Assembly (NCBI GenBank): GCA_964036275.1
Contig: OZ038435.1
Location: 2,480,001 to 2,544,000 of the forward strand
Reading direction: 5' to 3'
DNA: 64,000 bases
Origin: Litoditis marina
Taxonomy: Eukaryota > Nematoda > Chromadorea > Rhabditida > Rhabditidae
Positions 21,612-33,978 of this stretch are shown piece after piece (position 1 is the first letter of the stretch; each line of letters begins with the position of its first letter). Under the pieces are notes generated by a model. It was not told where the DNA came from. It searched no databases and was given only the letters and a program-made list of their open reading frames with translations. A program made the translations under genes and the position numbers.

Positions 21612-24364
21612 TCAACGCATCCGCAGACAACTCAGTCGACGCTTGATCCTGAAAGAGAAGAATAATGTTTTTACAAAGTTCAATCATAGGTATAAAATAC
21701 GACACATAACAAAGCTACTTATAAACAAGTTTTAACGTAACTTGTGCAACCAATCAGCCGTTCTAGTGAAAAATTCATTAGAAAACTCATTTTCGGTTGA
21801 CTTCTAATGAATTTTTCACTAGAACGGCTGATTGGTTGCACAAGTTACCAGTTGAACTGATCACAAGTCAAAATTCTGCTTCTTTTAAACACAAATTACG
21901 AGCTATAGACGTTCTGCAATTGTTGAAGATTACAGATGTTTTCTAGTCGTTTGACGGTTCAAGTGCCATTCCCGTGCCGTCCAGCCAGTTCCAGTTACCA
22001 TGCTGATCACGAGGCCCCTACATTCCAAGTCATCGTCGCCACTAGCATGTTTTTTTCTTCTCAATTGTAGAGAAATGTTACTGTAGATGTAGATCTAGTT
22101 GGTACATAGGTACAAATTCTTATTGGTAGCTCTGCACTGTCCGCACAGTTTACTATCTTCATCCTCCGTTTGAGAATACCCAGATGAATCAATGAACTAA
22201 ATTGCCATTTAATCACTCCCATACAATTGTGTAACTAACCTTTTTCTGTCACAGTTGGTAAATGGCTCAACTACTTTTTGTCCTGAGCTTTCCTCTATCT
22301 CACAGAGGTCGTACTCAATAAACTAGGTAACTCGAACAATATTAGTTCAATACCCCAAACAATCGCTTGACATTTTCTGGTTTACCAGAAATTAGGAACA
22401 ATATCAAATATCAAACTATAAGTAGGTTAGGAAACACAAATCTAACGGGTTTAACTCAATCGTAGTCTAACACGTAGCCCCCTCCCTTCTCTAGATACGG
22501 TGTCTGCAGGGGTACGGGTTTGTTCAGGACTGTCTGTAGTTGTTCACTTTATTTTCTGTGGCAGAGAAAGGTAACAACACGATTCGATTACTATTCAGAT
22601 ATACATCAGAGCATGTAGCTTCGATTGGCGAAACACTGATTTTCGAATTCATCACTCCATACACCAAATCTGTGTAGTTAGCGGACTTTGTAGACGTATT
22701 TTTCATAATTCTACACGTGTACTGTCCTGACTATTGTTCGAGTTTGCTTCTGTATTTTACTATGTTTTTTTTCTTTGATCAATTGTATCCAAGTTATTCT
22801 GTGCTTAGTTTTTTCTTTCTCGTTTAGCGCACCTCGTAGTGCATCAAATAATAAAATAAAAAAAAACGTATACGATATCTTAGGGGTCTGCGCGTTTAAA
22901 GAAACCGTTCCGCTATAATGTGAGTTTCACGAAAAATTTAAAAAGCTCAAAAAAGCTTCTCAACGTCTTCCCATAGATCATTGTTGTAAAGTTTGCATAA
23001 CATCAAGCAATTAAAAAGAGGACAACATTTTCCCTGTGACGCAACTTGACTTGGTTCATTTACGTCCAGATTTATTTTAATTTTTTAGTCTCTAATTGTG
23101 TTGTCGTTTATGATAGAAAGTTTCAAAAATGTTTTTGTACTTCTATAGGCTATTTTGAGCATACCCCGTACGCAACCCCCCTATCGGTGTCATTACGTAA
23201 GCCGCTTTTCTGAGAAAACGAAGCAAGATAGAGATATACAAGTATATATTTTTGATAATGGTTTTTCATTTGCCAAAAGATTAGATTGTTGAGTCAGGAG
23301 TCAAAATTAGAGCGGGACGGATTCTTTGAAGAAGGACGATTATGTGGTCCAATCCCAACGATTCAGTCCTTCAAACTGCTTCTATGAAGTCTTCTATGAA
23401 CGAAAGGCACCAATAACTCAGAAGAAGCTACTACTACAAATATCTGTAACATGTGTGATGATCACCGCCTCGTAACGAAGCGACGTGAATGAATAAATAT
23501 GAAATATGAAAAAAACATGAAATAAACTGCAATACATTTTTCAATTGCAGTTTAAAGGACCGTTGACACGGGATTGGTCCACATAAACGTCCTACTTTAA
23601 GAAAACCAACTCACAAAACTGCGTTTAAAATTCGTCTATTATTACAAGCTCACTACACAACTACAGAAACTCTAGACAATCTACTCAGAAAAGTGAATTA
23701 AACAGTACACTCCTGCCTTATATGAAAAACATTTAGACCGCTGAGTTATCGTTAGATCCGTACAACTGTGCTTTATGACAACAGGGTTTGCGTTTCACAA
23801 ATCAGGTATCTAATGTGTATGATTTCCTATCCCAATGTGTTTGTATTCTCATCATGTTGCGTACACGAACTGACACAGTTTTTGCTGTCGTTTGATTTCG
23901 ATACATCCTAGTATTTACAAATTACGACCGAAAAACGGCGGGATGAAACTACAAACACAGCGGGATAGGACATATGAAATTATGGATTACTTTTGGAAGA
24001 GTCCTATATTGGTCTAAAAACGGTGCAAGTCGAGATCAGCTTACTACGATCACAGTCGTCGCTTTCCTATTCACGCGTCAAAAAGGTTAGCCAACGTGCA
24101 ATTATAGTAGAAGAAACCTCAAAAAGGTTAACCAACGTGCAATTATAGTAGAAGTTCTTAGATAACTTTTTTTTTCAAACAGTGTATTTCGCATGTTATT
24201 TCCTAGTTATCCTGGGGATATGGATATTTATGTTTTTCGCTCAAATAGCTCTGTATTCGTAGTTTCTTACTTGCACACGACAATGATGATCCAGCAGTCG
24301 AAGAGGAACTGCAGGAAACAAAAAGCTCCGAATATACCCAAATGTAGGGAAAGTTCATCTCGAC
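21612..24364 (-). pseudogene. M-family single-TM gene, degraded copy (unit 3)
   Basis: TM exon 24,271-24,364 and last exon 21,612-21,648 (IKRRLSCLRMR, stop), identical in layout to the unit-1 remnant. The acidic upstream exon is lost. The intron between them carries the 1.1-kb retroposon at 21,740-22,864. Confidence 0.5.
21740..22864 (+). mobile_element. Retroposon with 5' hairpin, A tail and target duplication
   Basis: Absent from the otherwise matching unit 1, so both ends are exact. AACGTA flanks it on both sides (21,734-21,739 and 22,865-22,870). The right end is A-rich (AATAATAAAATAAAAAAAA). The left end is a perfect 44-bp inverted repeat (21,740-21,783 with 21,802-21,845, loop 18 bp). 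Tail plus duplication indicate target-primed reverse transcription; the hairpin would fit twin priming. The body has no recognisable ORF. Confidence 0.75.
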
Positions 24365-25608
24365 CTGTAAATTATTATATAAATTATAATTATTACCTGT
24401 AAATTATTATGAAAACCAGTTGGTTTTCTCAACCTTTCCAATTTTTATCGAATATCTAGTCTTTTATAAAAACTCTACGCGAAATGGACATCACTTAAAA
24501 TGGATGGTTTCTATTCCTTCTGAGCCGTAATTTTATTTAGCATATCTGAGTTTATGGTGACCTGAGCAAAACTGATTCGTATCGTGTTCTTGTCATTGCT
24601 GAATGCCGTGTCTGACACATTTATGTGAGTAATTTGGACAATCAGCTCAGAAACCTGCGCATTCTACATACGAAACCGTCTGAGCTTGATAACTATGTCG
24701 ATACGAGTTTAAATGTTTCAAATATACTGTCGCAATAAAGATGAAGCCTCTCGCTTTAGTTCTGGAGTGGGAATGGAGAGAACTATAGAACGCGTCCACT
24801 TTCAAACTGTTACAGTTACTAGAGCCAGACATCTATTTTCATCCAATGCAGACAGTCTGAGAATAAATTATGCGAGCTTGAATTAAACATAATATGAGTA
24901 TTGTTTAGTCACCAGCTGACTCTGTTTTCTCTCATTTGCCTCTCTTTTTAACATTCTACGTCACGAATTCAGTCTCCCAATGCAAACATAACATCTCGGA
25001 TGTAGTTAAAAGAATACAATTATAGCAAAGTGACGTAATTATGGAAAGACCACCAGAGAAGATATGAGGAAAAGTAGTGTTGTTCGATTGGAAAACTAAA
25101 CGATAACTCACGTGAAACATGTGAAACGCTCCGAAATGAGGATCCGGGTAGTTTTTCAAGTGGATATGCCAGAGCACTGTTGTAGCCTTTTATCTTTTCG
25201 TCATTCAAGCAGTAGGCAATTGTTCATTTTGGTTTCATTTGTTTTGTAATCATCAACTTATCAATCGCAAGTAGGGCGATCGAATGGATTGCTTGTTCTA
25301 TAGATTGTTTAATTCGCACTGAGATTAACTTTCATTGTGCAGAAGTTTCGGGTATTACTATTTCTAGATGAGGAGCAAACATATACATATATAGGTATTT
25401 GTTTTAAAAATCCATCCTTCCTAGCAAACTCTTTCTTCTCCACTCTTAATAATTCAACAATAATTCAAACAACACCACTCAGTTATCAGGAGTAAACAAA
25501 ACGAGCTCGCACAACATACATATTTCGGAGATAAAAACACAACAACACTTGTACGCCATGCGTATTGTTTATTTACAACCAAATCATTTTCGCGGAGATT
25601 ACAGTAGT

Positions 25609-27402
25609 TTAGAAGCGCATACCCTCGAGACGACGCTTGATTCTGGAAACATAAATATTTAAAGGGTGATAACATATTTTCTGTAGATTGATGTTGTATA
25701 TATATAGATATATAATTTATGAATTTCCACCAAAAAGCAACAGGAAAAACAGGCAGATAGAACAACACACCGTGTAGGCTCCCTTTACTCCTGTTGTTTG
25801 TGTTTGTTGTTTGTGTCGGAATGATCATATTTAGTACTACTTAGATACATTCATCTAGACTTTTGGAATGCGCGTCTTTGAAAATCCAAATCCAAACAAA
25901 AATGATAGCTTGCTGAGCTGGGTTACACACCTATTCCAATTGTATTTCCCGCAATAATCTCATCGAATTATCAAGTGGGAGATGATAATTTGTCTAACCT
26001 TTGAAGACACTAGGATTAATTTCGTACGACCCGACTCTCCAATAGATCTATACACTGTATCATCGGCTGGCGCGAAATACTTCAGGAACCTCATGAGACT
26101 CGTGAGAAAGATCTCACAGACTTCTCATGAGATTCTATTGATTTCTTTGCTACAACAATAGAGTTTCACGAGTAGCTCATGAGGTGTTCATGAGATACTT
26201 CACGAGCTTCTCGTGAACTTTCAATGTTTTAGCATAGCAATACATACAATCTCACAAAATGCTCACACGAATAGCTCATGAGGTATCTCATGAGATTCTT
26301 GGAGGGATTGCTACGCCGCCTGGCAAGAAGTAAAGCACAATCTCGCTCAGCATTTGTTATCTATTAGTTGGTTTGCTGTCTTGGTTGATGAGATTATAAT
26401 AGAGAACCAGTTGAGTAGAAATCGCCCGTGTCTCGGATTCTAAAAAAATTCTGTAGAGTTATTATCTACATTATATATTTCTCACCTGCACAAGACGATA
26501 ACTATCCAAGCTTTAAACAAAAAGCTCACAAAAAAGACGAACGCGAAGAAACCAGAGACAATGGAATACGTATTTCTGTCTGCATCAAAATAATAGATGT
26601 AAGAGGAGTAAAGTAAATGATTCAGCGAACAAACATGATGCCGTAGAATCCAATCCTATATTATGAACGAATAACTGGATTTATAGTTCGCACATTTCTC
26701 AACGGGACTTGGGCAGCTTGCCAATGAAACTTCAAGGCAGTTTTTGAACATGTTCGAAAACTTCGAAACAACATAAATTTATATGAAGGGTTGTCTCCCT
26801 TCGTAAAAATTCGTATTCAAAGAAACATTTTGTAAAATATATGTTTGCTCTAAATAAAAGTCTTCCAAAAATTTTGTCACGCTGCCAACGAGTCCAGTTG
26901 GTTAATGTGAGCACTATGTCACAATGACATTATGATTAGGACACTATAATATATTTTTTGGTACGTTAGAGCAACAAAACATAGGAGATAACCGAGAATA
27001 CCGCGCTGGATTCTGATCAAAACTGTTTTATCATCAGATATGGTATACCTCGGAGAATATGAGAAGTAAACCACGTTCGGCTCTTCAGAAAATCGATCAT
27101 TAGTGTACCGTTGGTGTTGATTAAAAACAATGATCAGCCGTTTTAGCTCAACAGGGTTTTCCCGCCGTTTTTTTCTTTATAAGGACATCTGTTGGTGCAA
27201 TAAATGATTTCATGATTTTCATTTTATTAGCTTTCTATTTTCTCACCATCGCAGTGAAAACTTTCGGAACTACCGTAAAAATTAATCACATTAATCACAC
27301 AAGCTTGCATATATGGAGAAATGAAAAAGTTGACTGACCTTTTGAGGTGCAGATATCTTTATTCTTTTCACACAGATCACGGTGAAGTTTAGGATCGTCA
27401 CT
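25609..27402 (-). CDS. M-family small single-TM protein (unit 3)
   Basis: Exons 27,339-27,402 (SDDPKLHRDLCEKNKDICTS), 26,486-26,579 (DRNTYSIVSGFFAFVFFV, ending IVIVLC) and 25,609-25,642 (RIKRRLEGMRF, stop). Phases 1 then 2. Against the unit-1 copy many TM residues differ while lengths, splice sites and the RIKRRLEG tail are kept. The long first intron holds a CATGAG foldback element and a TTGGCACGCTGCCAA-type dispersed repeat. Start exon not found. Confidence 0.5.
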
Positions 27403-27423
27403 CTGAATTATATTTACTGTTAG

Positions 27424-27556
27424 TCAACTGCACAGTCACGTGAAACATGTTGAACACAACAGAACTCACAAACGTGCAATGACAAAGTGCACGACATCTC
27501 ATAAGAATGGTAACTTTACGTGACTATTCAATTTACTTTTAGTATAATTACTATTT
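27424..27556. promoter_or_regulatory. Conserved block upstream of an M gene (unit 3)
   Basis: Copy of the 130-bp block (CACGTGAAACATGTTGAACA, GTGCAATGACAAAGTGCACG, CTTTACGTGA), placed directly 5' of the first M exon of unit 3. Function inferred from position only. Confidence 0.35.
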
Positions 27557-28016
27557 GCGCGGAAGCGAACTCTAATTCAGCAGACAAAGAAGAAGCTCAT
27601 GTAGTGTCCTGATGAGATATGGTCTACGTTCTCATGGGAAGAAAATTTGTAATTATCCAGTCCATCAATATTGAAACACTTGGTAAATGATGCTCATCAG
27701 AAGCTGTGCTCTACAATTTATCACCACATCTGGTCACAATCTTACCTGCTGCTTGTGAAGCGGATGAGATTACCTCATGAACACTATACCACCCAAGTGT
27801 TTCGAAAGGAACGTTAGAACAATGAACTCAAACAAATGTGGGATTGAGTAGAGGATTGAGGTAAAACAGTCGTCTTATCTCGAAAGTAATGTGGCTTAGT
27901 CTTTTGTTATTCTGTCTTGAAAAGAGAATCGAAAACCTTTTGAGAAAATACAGTTGGATCGAGAATATATTTTATCAGTAAGCTTTGGAACCCAAAAATG
28001 AGTTTTTAACTAGGAT

Positions 28017-30670
28017 TTACGTCACCTTCATTGCGACACTTGCCATTAGGGCGAAGAGCATGTACACAAAGGTAAGGATGCAAGCGAGAACCTAAAAAAC
28101 TATCATACATTTGTAGCAAATTGCAGTAATACAAACAGCAAATTCACAGCATTTTTCAGCCTCTGACGGTGGACAGAAACTTAACCGGATGCGTTTAAAG
28201 AAGGTCGACATTCAACTCGGCCCCAGATGAAGCCCTGAATGTAGGACGATTATGTGATCCAAGCCTAACGTTCCAGTCCTTTGAACTGCAACACATTTTT
28301 CAGTTGCAGTTTAAAGGACCGTTGACACGGGATTGGTCCACATAATCGTCCTACTATGAGGGCGTCATCTGGGGCCGGGTTGAATGTCGACCTTGTATGA
28401 ACCCCAACCCACCACATGACGTGAACGGGGTAGGGGAAGGGGAAGGGTTAAATTTACATGCCTGACAACCATTAACGGGGGCTGAAAGGAAAACGAATTT
28501 AGGTGCCCTGACCCATCGATAGGTACCAAATTAAAGGACTGTGGCAGAGAAACAGACAAGCGCGCCTCAATATCAAAACGTGGCTGCCAGCACCCTTCGA
28601 ATTCTTACTTAGTGAAACGGAGCCATGTAAGTTTCATCAGTTTACCCCCATCGTGAGGTCAGAAGTACAAAAACGGGGGGGGGGGGTTCCCACGGCTTCA
28701 CATGATGTGCGCAGGGATGATTTTGTGTAGACTCACGCCTAATTTTAGCACTTTGTTCTGAGGCCGTATACTTGAAACATCCCGAACCGGGTTGAGCTCG
28801 CTTCGGCTATTCCCAACCGGTTCGAAGACGGGATAAGATCCCAGTCCGGCCGAAGATGTTTCATGCATTAAAGAAGGATGATTATGTGGACCAATTCTGT
28901 GTCAACGGTCCTTTAAACTGCAATTTAAAAATGTATTGCAGTTTAAATGTATTGCAGTTCTCGGATTGGACCACATAATCGTCCTTCTTTGAGCTTTAAT
29001 GAGTTTGCATTTTCACCAGTCGCTCTGTTCTCATAATTTCATAACGTGTTACTTGCCCTGTCAATTGCGCAAACAAATTCAACATCAAATTTAACCTCCT
29101 TCAACTACATAAACCTCTTCAAAGAGGTTGTTGAGTGTTGAGATCAAAATCGAAAACCTAAAAACTCGAAAAAACGAAAGCGAAATAAGTTTTTCCGAAA
29201 ATCCACCAAATCAAATCGAATCGAATCGAAATTTGAAAACGGCACAAAAATCGAAACTCGAAATATTCGTTTTGTCTCAAGATCGCTCAACAACCCTAGC
29301 AATATAGAAATGCATGGAACTCTACCTCGTAGATAAGAAAGGGAATCATCATGCAGCCATTGTTGTTCCTCACCGCAAACACCATGCACATTGCAGCTGC
29401 GAGCAGAAGCAGGATATTCAGAAGCTAGAAATATAAGATACTCGAAAATATTCATGACCCCTGCGTACTTTACATCAAGATGCACAGATCTTTCGTCGCT
29501 AACTCTGTTCAAAATTTTAAATTTCGGAACAAAAATCCCGAGACTTTGAACTGTCCCGGAATAACCCCCTAGAACAATCGTAACTTTGATCTATCATCCT
29601 GGAACGGGCAGAATCCCTAATATCATCATTCAGGATCAAACAACAGAGCCGATTAGCATTTCAAAGTTCCATGTTGGATTCTGTTCCTTTCGTCCCAAAA
29701 GGAAGTTCAACAATGATGATTTTTCACAGAAGTTTTCGACACAAAAATGAAATTTACTTGGGAATAGGGATGACCATTCTGAGCCGCTCGAATGAATGAG
29801 AAAAAGCAGGAGATCACAGCGAATGTAGCAATGACAACCACGCGAGTCTGTAAGGTTTTGGATAAAAGTTTGTGGACCATCATTAACGTACGTGGGAAAA
29901 TTGAAGTATCGCCCCCCACTTTAGTTGAGTCCCCCCCGTAGCACTTCAACCCTCCACCCAAGCTAAAACCTGACAATCTAGGAGAGGGGGGGGGGGGGGG
30001 GGGGGGTCAAAAATCAACTTCGACATTTACTATTCACCCCACACCTGGGTCGGCGGGGGGTAGAACTTCAATGGTGGGGGGTCAAACTTCAACGAGTGGG
30101 GGGCTGAACTTCAATATCGGAAATGTTTACCTTTTACCCCCCACCCTCAAACTTCTGTATTGCAGGTGATAAACTGAATTATAACCCGGTGGGGGGAGAT
30201 CAAACTACAATTCCTCAAACGCAATACAAATTCAGAAAGTTGGGGGGGGGGGGGTAAAAAGTCAATGTTCCCACGTACGGTAACTTTACTGATAAAGCTC
30301 AGACAAACTCAGGTGAAATGACTATAACAAAAATAAGAAAGTCCATATACGGTATCTCATTTTCGTCACCTTCGTGAGATCAGTACAGTTTATAAAATTC
30401 GTTTGATTTGGTAAGAGTCGGTCAGTTATTCGAGTTTGAGTTTTCTGGTTTATTCAAAGTTCGTAGGAAAATTTTTCAAAGCGTGAGAAAACCTAGAAAA
30501 GCGACGAAATGTGCCTCAGCAAATTGCCGAATGTTTAGCGTATAAAGTTTTCTTAGGTTTTCAGCGAGTGTTTTTACGTTATAAAACAAGTGGTTTCAGA
30601 CTTTGTTTTATTGAGGTACTCGTGACTGTAACTAACCATCATAGTCCAACAACCGCAGAAGATACAGCCA
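28017..30670 (-). CDS. L-family small multipass protein, LAPTM4/DUF7027-like (unit 3)
   Basis: Exons 30,637-30,670 (GCIFCGCWTMM), 29,758-29,847 (TRVVVIATFAVISCFFSFI, 30 codons, ordinary GTAAAT donor), 29,326-29,424 (LLNILLLLAAAMCMVFAV, ending CMMIPFLIYE) and 28,017-28,091 (VLACILTFVYMLFALM, ending KVT stop). Same subtype as the unit-1 gene. Introns carry nested foldback elements. Start exon not identified. Confidence 0.65.
28201..28395. repeat. Nested palindrome: MITE inside a larger inverted repeat
   Basis: Outer arms 28,201-28,236 (AAGGTCGACATTCAACTCGG onward) and 28,359-28,395 are inverted copies. Exactly between them lies a 114-bp copy of the GTAGGAC MITE (28,241-28,354), itself palindromic. 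Located in the last intron of the unit-3 L gene. Confidence 0.75.
28871..28990. repeat. GGACGATTATG palindromic MITE
   Basis: Begins AAGAAGGATGATTATGTGG and ends CCACATAATCGTCCTTCTT, an inverted match of about 19 bases, around an AATGTATTGCAGTTTAAA core. Confidence 0.7.
29886..30283. mobile_element. G-rich foldback element (400 bp)
   Basis: Interrupts a stretch that is continuous in units 1, 2 and 4 (CATTAACGTCTTCACTGAT). Ends are inverted: GTACGTGGGAAAATTGA on the left and TCAATGTTCCCACGTAC on the right. The interior is full of CCCCCCAC and GTGGGGGG phrases and has a 21-G run (29,986-30,006). Confidence 0.65.
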
Positions 30671-31200
30671 CTGAAAAAGTTCAAATTGTAAATAAAATGC
30701 TGCAAATAAACTTTTTAATTCTAACTGTAAACCCCAAAAGTGCCTCTAATGTTGTAATTATAAGTACAGCCTTATGTGTTTGAAATGATCCTAGGCAGTG
30801 TGAACGCTTCTTGTGAAGTTTGAAAAGAGGAACTCAGAAAAGACTTTAGCACCGACTTAATTAGTACAACTAGCAGTTCATACATGTCATGTAAACTTGA
30901 GAAACACACCAGAAATCGAAAACACACGGAAAATGATTCTAGACCCCGAGATACTTTTCTCAAGGTTTGCATGACTATTTAAGTTACTAACTTCATAGTT
31001 ATCGTCATTTCTAGTGAGACTTCAGCAGTGACATTCTAGATAGTTTTGACCATGATTTTCGGATTTGTTTCAAAACATCAGAAATTTCTATTTGAGATCA
31101 TAAAAGACATCTGTAAAAATTATCTTAGCGGTGCTGCCAATGTATCAGGGAGGGTGACGAAAACTGCAATTCATCGTGAATCTCATGAAATCATATGTCT

Positions 31201-32342
31201 CTGAACCTCCTGGGTTCCAGACGTGGTCTGAGTCACCCCAGAATTTCCCGCAATTGACCATGGTCTCAGACCACGCATGAGTCAAATCGCACGTGGTTCC
31301 AGACGTGGTCTGACTCGTAATGAAAACCCCGCGCCACCCGTGACGCCCGGCCAGTACTAGATACGTACGTGCCAGAGGTGCCACCCTGCGCAACTCGGCA
31401 TTGGTTACCCTTGAGACTCTTGCCTGTCTACATGTTTCTACTTGATGATGACTACCTAACCAAGTCGGAATAAGAGAACTTGTATTCAAGCCGCAAAGAG
31501 TTGAGGACAAAGGCTCTTTCCAATTTTTGACGCGCGTCCCCTTTTGCCATCTAAGACTTTCTGATGCCCTTTCTATCGAGCTCCTCGAGATGACGACTAC
31601 CTAACCACGTCAGATGTCTCTTGGATCAAGCTCTTTAGTGATCGGGGTTGACGAGGGGACTTTCCTATGATTCTGCTGTGCTTTCAATCCTTATGACCCA
31701 ATGACCGAACCCGTGACCCACGTGGGGAGGAAGGGGGGATTTTTACCCTGCCACCGCAGGTGCCCACCATGTGTGGGGGTACCCGTATGAGGATAGTTTA
31801 ATTCAATCGAGCTCAGTTAAAAGCCGCACTAACACGCGAAAGAAGTTTTTCTTCGATTAGGTGTTAAAGTGAAAACATTCTCATTGCGTATTCTTTTGAA
31901 AAACTTCATTGTTTTCAAAAAGAATTAGCATTGAAATGAAGGTTGAGAGATTACCTAATCTTTTATTATTACATTTTTGAGTTATCTTCATTAATACATT
32001 AATACTGCAAATCCCAGAACAAAATATTGAAAGCAAAATATCGTTCTGTTTGTTTTAGATCTGTGAATAGAAGTAATATATTATATTTTCATGAAAACTG
32101 AAAAAATACAAAATATTACAAATGATTTAGGTTATATGGAGAGCTGTAGTAATGTTGATCAATTCAAATTTGAATTGCCGGGGGTTGGGGCCGCGCTGAT
32201 TTCAGTTGGCCGGAGTGCGACTGGTCGCAGACCGCGTCTGACTCAGACTGGTCTCAGACCATGGTCAAGATGGTCTGCGACTGCCTTATAGCCAGTCTGA
32301 GACCATCTGACTCAGACCACGTCTGGAACCCAGGAGGTTCAG
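31201..32342. mobile_element. 1.14-kb element with 34-bp perfect terminal inverted repeats
   Basis: Left end 31,201-31,234 (CTGAACCTCCTGGGTTCCAG then ACGTGGTCTGAGTC) is the exact inverse of 32,309-32,342. It breaks a sequence that is continuous in the other units (CATGTCTCGGGATACATA). Sub-terminal regions are rich in GGTCTGA/TCAGACC. No transposase is readable, so non-autonomous. Possible short target duplication TGTC, imperfect. Confidence 0.75.
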
Positions 32343-32735
32343 AGGTGTCGGGATACATATTTGAACTTCGACCAGTGAAACAAACTCACTCTTGTTGCAT
32401 TTTTGCGTCGTGCTACCTGAAATTGAAAAAAATTGGAATTAGTAAAACGTTTTGATTTTGAGAGCCATCAATGATTTTAACAGTAGGATCTTTCGCGTTC
32501 TCATTCTAAGATTAACTGTTAGGAATCAGTCTGGATGTATCCAGGCACAAGTGTTCTCTTGAGATACCTCAACCTCTTGAGATACCTCATGAGCAACATC
32601 TTACATACTTCTTATAAGATAGATTCTATTGATTTATATGCTACAAGCTACATTATGAGCAGTTCACGAGTAGCTTATGAGGTGTTCATGAGATTCGCAT
32701 GAAAACCTGGTGAGAAACTGGGTAAACCAACCAAC

Positions 32736-33845
32736 CTAGGAAGACAATAATTTGAAATGAAGTGTATCTCATCATACTTCATTCCAACCATTCTGTGCAC
32801 CTGTAAATTTTCAGAGAGTGCGAGCAAACTGAGTTCGTGCGCGTATCCAGACTCGTTTACTTGTAAACCAACAGGAAACACGTGAAAAGCTTTTTGTAAC
32901 GAGGAAACACTGCGGAAAATCTGGACTTCATGCGTGTTTCAGCTAGCCCCAACTGTACTTCGAAACTCTAGAAAGAAACAGATCAAATTACAACTGTGCT
33001 ATGACCTATTTCTACATTTAATACTCCCCCTTTAAAATCAAAGGATGTTTGCTGAACTATTCAAAAAGCCGAAAATGGGAGGGGGGGGGGGCTACAATGA
33101 CAACGATCTTTCCAAACTGGCTCTTTTCTCTGAACCTTGTGGTTTGTTCTAGAAGTGAACAAAGTGAAAGCCAACACTGTTGGGCCGGAGCAGTACGCCA
33201 CTTCGATACGGCTCCGTGTCGGTTCGAGCCTGGAGGAACCAGTTGAAGATGAACAGTTTCGGGTTCACAAAGAACCGGTTCGGGAAGAAATAAGCTCAAA
33301 AGTTTGAAAACTACCAACTTATCTGAACGGAAACATTTAAATGAAGTCTACCTCTGTGTTCTCACTGATTGCAGCAAGTGCAACTGATCTTGATCTTTTT
33401 TCCGTTCAGATACCATTAGCTGAGCTTGTTCACCCGTTAACCAACAGAGTACGTATGCTAGAAGATCCCGGCACCTTCAACACATTCTGCGTCTCTCGCT
33501 CTGTCTCACTAGTTCTGGTCTCTTATTACCCGGCTGGACGTGAGAACAAAGAAATAGCGTGTGTTTGAGGAGACGCAGGATGGGATGAAGGTGCCGGAAT
33601 CTTCTAGCATACGTACTCAGGAAAGACAGTGGTGGAGGTTTGTGGAAACAAATATAGACTGTGCGAGAGTGAATAAGTTCTCTCGATTCCGATTAGCCAA
33701 TTCTTTGATACACGTTCCTTCAGTTCTATCCGAATAGCGTGAAAATGAGGACAGCATTTGCCAACAGAAGTTATGACCAAAGTTTTGATGAAAAAAAGTT
33801 TCGTCCAATTCAGTCGGCTCCCATCTGGTGGGGTATATTTTGGCG
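32736..33845 (-). CDS. Q-family gene, partial model (unit 3)
   Basis: Exon candidates 33,617-33,845 (AKIYPTRWEPTELDETFF, then FCWQMLSSFSRY) and 32,736-32,800 (VHRMVGMKYDEIHFISNYCL). The first Cys of the unit-1 version is Trp here. The third exon candidate (CNKSEFVSLVEVQICIP, near 32,340-32,417) is truncated by the neighbouring inverted-repeat element, so the gene is probably disrupted at its 3' end. Confidence 0.3.
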
Positions 33846-33978
33846 CTGAAACGAAGAGTTTTTAACTCAATGATTTGAAAGAATATTGCTTTCTCTTCAA
33901 AAACAACAAAAATCTTTGCCATGTATATTGTTTATTTACAATCACATAATCTCGCCAAAGAAGCAAACAATCTGTCGA

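Larger units (their letters stand above)
21510..33888. repeat. Cassette unit 3 (long type)
   Basis: Second long cassette, nearly identical to unit 1 over its left few kilobases and more diverged over the M and L genes. It carries three insertions that unit 1 lacks: a retroposon at 21,740, a G-rich foldback at 29,886 and a terminal-inverted-repeat element at 31,201. Confidence 0.85.
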
